A stretch of 39,320 nt of DNA from Methylococcaceae bacterium (GTDB lineage Bacteria > Pseudomonadota > Gammaproteobacteria > Methylococcales > Methylomonadaceae): NCBI GenBank assembly GCA_006844585.1, contig SPJM01000089.1, positions 1-39,320 on the forward strand, in the 5' to 3' direction. Under the pieces are notes generated by a model. The model was not told the origin of the DNA. It was given only the letters and a program-made list of their open reading frames with translations, and did no database searches. Position 1 is the stretch's first letter, and every line of letters begins with the position of its first letter. Below, one piece after another: positions 34,879-39,320 of this stretch. The position numbers were made by a program, and so were the translations under genes.

Positions 34879-34905
34879 AAAACGCCCCACACTGTGGAGC
34901 GTTTT
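34879..34905 (-). terminator. Terminator between hflC and hisZ
   Basis: AAAACGCCCCAC (34879-34890) and GTGGAGCGTTTT (34894-34905) pair over 12 bp with one mismatch that becomes a G-U pair in the minus-strand RNA, ending in a T-run. It should close the hfq-hflX-hflK-hflC transcript. Confidence 0.85.
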
Positions 34906-34959
34906 AAATCAGTCTATTGTAGCAACTGAACGTTTATCGCCTTAGCGATTTAAGTGATT

Positions 34960-35817
34960 TTATTTCTGTTTTTTAAAATACTTAAAGAAATCCGAATCAG
35001 GCTCCAATACAATCATATCACCTGAATTCCTAAAGGTTTTCTTATAAGCATTCATACTACGATAAAAAGCAAAAAACTCAACATCAGCGCCGTATGCTTT
35101 GGCATAAATATCCGCTGCGGCAGCATCGCCGTTACCGCGTAAAATTTCCGCATCTCTAAACGCTTCGGCCAATATAATCTCACGCTGTTTATCGGCGTCT
35201 GCGCGAATGGTTTCCGCCGCTTCCGAACCTTGCGATCTGAACTCTCTCGCCACCCGCTCACGCTCGGCTTCCATTCTTCGATAAACCGAAGAACTCACGT
35301 CGTCAGGCAGATCAATGCGCTTCACCTGCACATCGACAATCTCAATACCCAATTTGCTGGCTAAAGGCGATGCATTGGTAATTAATGCTTCACGAATAAT
35401 GCTGCGATCTGTAGAAACCAACTGTTTGATTTCCCGTTTACTGAATTCGCTTCGATAGGCGTCTTTGATAATTTGATCCAAACGCACGTTGCCTTGATTA
35501 ATATCGCCGGCGACATTGGTGTAAAAAGTTTTTACATCACCGATACGCCACTTAACAAAAGAATCGACGATAACGTTTTTCTTTTCAGCCGTCAAAAAAC
35601 GTTCAGGCGCCGAATCCATGTTTAAAATACGTTTATCGAATTTTTTAACATTATTAATAAATGGCAATTTAAAATGAATGCCGGGTTCATAATCGGCTTC
35701 AACAATTTCCCCCAAGCGAAACTTCATTGCTCTTTCTGTTTCAGTGACTGTAAATACAGTCATCGAAGCCAACAGCATAAATGCGCCCAGGGCGACTAAA
35801 ATTTTATTTGCTCCCAT
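34960..35817 (-). CDS. hflC: FtsH-modulating membrane protein HflC
   Basis: HflC and HflK form a large ring-shaped complex that surrounds the membrane protease FtsH and limits its access to substrates. The 285-residue protein has one N-terminal membrane helix (about 5-22) followed by a SPFH/band 7 domain facing the periplasm, with ERAMKFRLGEIVEADYEPGIH and KKNVIVDSFVKWRI, and a long Ala/Glu/Arg-rich helix (MEAERERVAREFRSQGSEAA onward). ATG 35817 lies one base after the hflK stop, with AGAGG inside the hflK end as ribosome site, so the two are translated in step. Confidence 0.96.
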   Translation of the reverse strand: MGANKILVALGAFMLLASMTVFTVTETERAMKFRLGEIVEADYEPGIHFKLPFINNVKKFDKRILNMDSAPERFLTAEKKNVIVDSFVKWRIGDVKTFYTNVAGDINQGNVRLDQIIKDAYRSEFSKREIKQLVSTDRSIIREALITNASPLASKLGIEIVDVQVKRIDLPDDVSSSVYRRMEAERERVAREFRSQGSEAAETIRADADKQREIILAEAFRDAEILRGNGDAAAADIYAKAYGADVEFFAFYRSMNAYKKTFRNSGDMIVLEPDSDFFKYFKKQK

Positions 35818-35818
35818 G

Positions 35819-37012
35819 TTAACGGCCTCTCACGTCTCGCCCGCGAATGCTGCTGGGCCTAATATTTCTGTTAATGGTTCTAGCCGGCTGTTTGCTGAAA
35901 GTCTGCGCCGCCGTATTAGTCATAGGCGCGTTGCTCACATTTCTCGAGCCTCCGCCTATTCTATCTAAAGGCAAATAAAGGAGATTATTACCGCCGTCAA
36001 CATCAACCATGACCGTATCGGTATTTTCAAGCACGTCTTCCATCGCTTCTATATAAATACGCTGACGAGTGACTTCCGGAGCCTTTTTATATTCGAACAG
36101 TAATTGTTCAAAACGGCTGATTTCACCATTTGCTTGCGCAATGACTTTCTCTTTATAAGCTTCTGCTTCTTGCACCAACCGCGAAGCACCCCCGCGCGCT
36201 TTCGGCACTACATCATTAGAATAAGCTTCCGCCTCATTAATCAAACGCTGTTTATCCTCACGCGCTTTAATGGCGTCTTCAAAAGCGCCCTGAACCTGTT
36301 CAGGCGGTTGCGCATCTTGCAAGTTTACACTGGTGATTAAAATACCGGCTTGGTAAGTATCCAAAACCTTTTGAATCTCCTGCTTGATTTCCGAAACAAT
36401 TTCACTACGTCCTTCGGTTAACACGAAATCCATATTGTTATGACCGATCACACCACGCTCAGCGCTCTCCGTCACTTGTTTCAAAGTCGCCGCAGGATTC
36501 AAAACATTAAAAGCAAAATCTTTGGCGCTCTTAACTTGATATTGCACAGCCAAACGCACATCAACAATGTTTTCATCTTTCGTCAGCATCAAGGCTTCTC
36601 TCGGAACCGACCCGGCCCCTTGCCTGCCGCTGGAGCGATAACCGACCTCAATAAAACGTTGCTTCTTAACGTCGACAATTTCAACTTTTTCAACGGGTCT
36701 GGGAATATGCCAATTCAAGCCCGGCATAGTAGTCTCAACATAAGCGCCGAATCGCGTTTCAACGCCGCGGGTTCCTTCATCAACGATGTAGAATCCGCTT
36801 AAACCCCATAAAAGCGCAGCCCCGGCAAACAAAAACCCCAAGCCCTTCATAGAAGAGCCATGATGATCTCCGCCACCGGAACCGCCGCCAAACAAACCAC
36901 CTAATTTTTCTTGCATAGAACGGATTGCTTCATCAAGGTCAGGCGGGCCGTTTTGATCGTTTCGTCCGCTCCAAGGATCTTTATTGTCGCCACCGGGTTC
37001 ATTCCAGGCCAT
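35819..37012 (-). CDS. hflK: FtsH-modulating membrane protein HflK
   Basis: This partner of HflC has 397 residues from ATG 37012, supported by GGAG eight bases upstream; the longer frame to 37087 is rejected because homologues begin MAWNEPGG. A Gly-rich cytoplasmic tail (NKDPWSGRNDQNGPPDLDEA, GGLFGGGSGGG) precedes one membrane helix (about 57-77), then the SPFH domain (GFYIVDEGTRGVETRFGAYV, GLNWHIPRPVEKVEIVDV, ALMLTKDENIVDVRLAVQYQ) and a long helix rich in Ala, Glu and Arg. The C-terminal part (RTINRNIRPSSIRGRDVRGR) is basic. It is 119 bases downstream of hflX and probably shares its transcript. Confidence 0.96.
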   Translation of the reverse strand: MAWNEPGGDNKDPWSGRNDQNGPPDLDEAIRSMQEKLGGLFGGGSGGGDHHGSSMKGLGFLFAGAALLWGLSGFYIVDEGTRGVETRFGAYVETTMPGLNWHIPRPVEKVEIVDVKKQRFIEVGYRSSGRQGAGSVPREALMLTKDENIVDVRLAVQYQVKSAKDFAFNVLNPAATLKQVTESAERGVIGHNNMDFVLTEGRSEIVSEIKQEIQKVLDTYQAGILITSVNLQDAQPPEQVQGAFEDAIKAREDKQRLINEAEAYSNDVVPKARGGASRLVQEAEAYKEKVIAQANGEISRFEQLLFEYKKAPEVTRQRIYIEAMEDVLENTDTVMVDVDGGNNLLYLPLDRIGGGSRNVSNAPMTNTAAQTFSKQPARTINRNIRPSSIRGRDVRGR

Positions 37013-37131
37013 ACTAAATGCTCCAATCGGAAATAATATTGTTTTTAAATCCCTATTAATCGTAATTTTACAAACTTCCCTGTGCAAAATTCTTTATAAC
37101 AAACTCTTTATTCTAACTTAATTTTAGAATT

Positions 37132-38397
37132 TCAGCTTAATTCTTCTATTTTTATATCTTTCAACAACCCCAAATATTTTTTATCGATTTCCACAGCCAT
37201 TTCCCAGCCGCCGGTTTCATTAACTTCTTCCTGTAAAATTTTTGCAAAATCAAACAATTTGGCCCTGACCCCTGCTTGCCGAGCTTGAATAAAACATTTT
37301 CGCCTCACTTTTGTCCCGGCAAATAACTCGGCTAATGCGGTCTTTAACAAATCACAGCCGATTTCATTTAAAGCCGACATCCAGACCCGAACCGGTTTAC
37401 CGGTATCGTCATAATCAATATGAGGCTCAACATTGTCCAACAAATCGATTTTATTATATATATGCAATTGCGGAATCTCATGAGCGTCAATTTCTTCCAA
37501 CACCTCATTAACATGGGCGATTGTTTCGTCCCTGTCTTCAGCGTTGGCGTCGACCACATGCAAAAGCAAATCCGCTTCACTGGCTTCTTGAAGCGTTGAT
37601 TTAAAAGCCGCCACCAATTCATGTGGAAGATGGCGAATAAAACCGACGGTATCGGCAATCACCAAGTCAGCGCCGTTATTCAGGGCTAAATTGCGTAAGG
37701 TGGGATCCAGAGTGGCGAACAACTGATCAGCCGCATAAATATCAGCCTGGGTGGCGACATTAAACAAGGTCGATTTACCGGCATTGGTGTAACCGACTAA
37801 TGCGACAGTCGGCACCTCGGCCTTTTTTCTTTTTTGACGGCCTTGATGGCGTTGCTTTTCGACCTTTTGCAAACGGCGTTGAATTTGCTTGATGCGCATC
37901 CCTAATAAACGACGGTCTGTTTCCAACTGGGTCTCACCGGGACCGCGCAAACCAATACCGCCTTTTTGTCGCTCCAAATGCGTCCACCCACGCACCAAAC
38001 GGGTTGATAGATGCTTTAGTTGCGCCAATTCAACTTGCAATTTACCTTCAAAAGTTTGCGCGCGCTGTGCGAATATATCTAAAATGAGGCCATTTCGATC
38101 CACCACCCGCACATTTAAGGACTGCTCTAAATTCCGCTCCTGACTGGGCGATAAAGGATGATTGAATAACACAATATCAGCATCATAAAGCTGTATCTCC
38201 GCCTTTAACTCTTCAACTTTACCTACCCCGATAAAATATTTAGGATCCGGCTTATGACGACTGCCGCTAACGGTATGTACGGGTTCTGCGCCAGCCGATT
38301 TCGCTAATTCTTTCAGCTCATATAAATCTTCTTGACTGGCTTGCAGATTCAGATGAACCAGAATTACCCGTTCACCCGCATCAGGTCTTTCAAACAA
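37132..38397 (-). CDS. hflX: Ribosome-associated GTPase HflX
   Basis: HflX binds ribosomes and splits stalled ones, especially after heat shock. The 421 residues show the N-terminal nucleotide-binding-like domain, the linker signature GLRGPGETQLETDRR (149-163), and a G domain with VGYTNAGKST (201-210), DTVGFI and the NKID base-recognition motif. The start is TTG 38397 with GGGAG six bases upstream; no ATG lies nearby in frame. It begins 14 bases after the hfq stop, the standard hfq-hflX arrangement. Confidence 0.96.
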   Translation of the reverse strand: MFERPDAGERVILVHLNLQASQEDLYELKELAKSAGAEPVHTVSGSRHKPDPKYFIGVGKVEELKAEIQLYDADIVLFNHPLSPSQERNLEQSLNVRVVDRNGLILDIFAQRAQTFEGKLQVELAQLKHLSTRLVRGWTHLERQKGGIGLRGPGETQLETDRRLLGMRIKQIQRRLQKVEKQRHQGRQKRKKAEVPTVALVGYTNAGKSTLFNVATQADIYAADQLFATLDPTLRNLALNNGADLVIADTVGFIRHLPHELVAAFKSTLQEASEADLLLHVVDANAEDRDETIAHVNEVLEEIDAHEIPQLHIYNKIDLLDNVEPHIDYDDTGKPVRVWMSALNEIGCDLLKTALAELFAGTKVRRKCFIQARQAGVRAKLFDFAKILQEEVNETGGWEMAVEIDKKYLGLLKDIKIEELS

Positions 38398-38411
38398 AAA
38401 AGGCTCCCAAA

Positions 38412-38651
38412 TTATTCTTCTACGTGCTCGCTATCTCGACTCATTCTAACAGGCTTACCCGGAACAATAGTCGATATCGCATGTTTATAGACCATTTGAC
38501 TCACCGTGTTTTTCAACATGATGACATATTGATCAAAAGAATCCACACGGCCCTGCAATTTAATGCCATTAACTAAAAAAATAGAAACAGGCGTATGTTC
38601 TTTTCTAAGTGTATTCAGGAAATTATCCTGCAAGTTTTGTACTTTAGACAT
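38412..38651 (-). CDS. hfq: RNA chaperone Hfq
   Basis: Hfq forms a hexamer ring that pairs small RNAs with mRNAs. The 79 residues have the Sm1 part ([20 protein letters not shown] then [16 protein letters not shown]) and the Sm2 motif YKHAIS at 55-60. The C-terminal tail is short ([17 protein letters not shown]), unlike the longer tail of enteric Hfq. ATG 38651 has an excellent ribosome site, AAGGAG, nine bases upstream. The 146 bases between miaA and hfq are AT-rich and probably hold a promoter, but I see no convincing -35/-10 pair. Confidence 0.98.
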   Translation of the reverse strand: MSKVQNLQDNFLNTLRKEHTPVSIFLVNGIKLQGRVDSFDQYVIMLKNTVSQMVYKHAISTIVPGKPVRMSRDSEHVEE

Positions 38652-38797
38652 TCCGTTTCTCCTTATTATTATTCGCCTGTGAAAGGCATTGATGGCGACA
38701 AAATCAACATATTTGTACTGCGATCCTTTTAAAAGAAATAATTAATTTAACAATTGGGACAAATCAATCATTTTCAAGTTCATTGTCGATAATATTT

Positions 38798-39320
38798 TTA
38801 CAATGCTATCGAATGTAAAGCCTTTTCCAGTAAATTTGCAGCCTCACTGAGCAAGCGTATCGCATCGGTATGTTTCCGCAACCAGGTAAATTGACGCTTC
38901 GCCAGTTGCCGAGTCGCTACGATGCCTTTTTCAGTCATCATGTCATAATCATAGCGACCTTGTAAATACGCCCAAGCTTGTCGATAACCAACCGCCCTGA
39001 CTGCGGGCATGGATTCATCCAGATCGCCTCTATAATATAACTGCTCGACTTCTTCCAACAAGCCGTTTTGTAACATCAACTGAAACCGAAGCGCTATCTT
39101 ATCATGCAGCGTTTTGCGTTCCTGCGGCGCAATAATTAATTTAATTTTCCGATACGGTAGCGGCTGATCCGACGCCTCGTTAATAATCTCAGTCAACGGC
39201 TTGCCGGTTATTTCATAAACTTCTAAAGCGCGCTGGATTCTTTGCGGATCATTCGGGTGAATGCGCGCCGCCGACTGCGGGTCAATTTTTTGCAAGCGTT
39301 GATGCATCTTTTCGCCGCCT
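38798..39320 (-). CDS. miaA: tRNA dimethylallyltransferase MiaA, C-terminal part (runs off the right edge)
   Basis: MiaA adds a dimethylallyl group to A37 of tRNAs that read codons beginning with U. About 173 residues are visible; the frame is open to the window edge, so the true start lies beyond 39320 (the ATG at 39307 is internal). ARIHPNDPQRIQRALEVYEI is the family's signature for tRNA and substrate contact, followed by GLLEEVEQLYYRGDL, AVGYRQAWAYLQG and TRQLAKRQFTWLRK. The missing first half would contain the P-loop. It stands upstream of hfq as in many gammaproteobacteria. Confidence 0.96.
   Translation of the reverse strand, partial: GGEKMHQRLQKIDPQSAARIHPNDPQRIQRALEVYEITGKPLTEIINEASDQPLPYRKIKLIIAPQERKTLHDKIALRFQLMLQNGLLEEVEQLYYRGDLDESMPAVRAVGYRQAWAYLQGRYDYDMMTEKGIVATRQLAKRQFTWLRKHTDAIRLLSEAANLLEKALHSIAL

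Overview
This window looks like chromosome from a gammaproteobacterium. The best guess is a methanotroph-type genome (order Methylococcales). That rests on the miaA-hfq-hflX-hflK-hflC-hisZ-purA order, the alaC-hom-thrC-recJ order, a fructokinase of the kind methanotrophs use in sucrose turnover, an orphan ferritin-like diiron protein, a C-terminal domain of a type I associate with that group, and many short palindromic repeats between genes. The taxonomic call is an inference: no 16S gene or methane oxidation gene is present.

Region by region: (1) 1-4617 is an accessory patch. An IS21-type element runs in from the left edge and abuts a type I restriction gene (hsdR) that has lost its N-terminal part. 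No hsdM or hsdS follows. After about 590 bases of gene debris and repeats comes a VapBC-like toxin-antitoxin pair whose toxin is frameshifted. (2) 4618-10148 (minus strand) holds recJ and the alaC-hom-thrC group for amino acid synthesis. (3) 10420-13212 (plus) is a membrane O-acyltransferase with a membrane-anchored SGNH-like partner. (4) 13291-18886 (minus) holds a secreted CAP-domain protein, a diiron protein, fructokinase, a pterin carbinolamine dehydratase, and a dtd-DUF3465-YceI cluster. (5) 18965-23124 carries a secreted nuclease, a VWA/OmpA lipoprotein (minus), gltX, one tRNA-Ala and two identical tRNA-Glu genes. (6) 23165-30777 holds a hybrid sensor kinase and comEC (minus), then a DUF2062 protein and an unrecognised membrane protein with a coiled coil and a C-terminal helix-turn-helix-like segment (plus). 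(7) 30910-39320 (minus) is leuB, a structured repeat element, then purA, hisZ, hflC, hflK, hflX, hfq and the 3' part of miaA.

How the genes work together: the strongest functional units are the threonine branch (hom, thrC), the HflK/HflC membrane complex with HflX and Hfq, gltX beside its cognate tRNA-Glu genes, and the acyltransferase pair. Several families of short inverted repeats sit at gene ends. One has the GTAG foot seen in REP elements. They recur in the same orientation next to minus-strand stop codons.

The least explained items are the membrane/coiled-coil/HTH-like protein at 29512-30777, the diiron protein at 14628-15521, and the layered repeat elements at 29036-29255 and 32041-32364. 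I found no CRISPR array, no prophage and no complete defence system.
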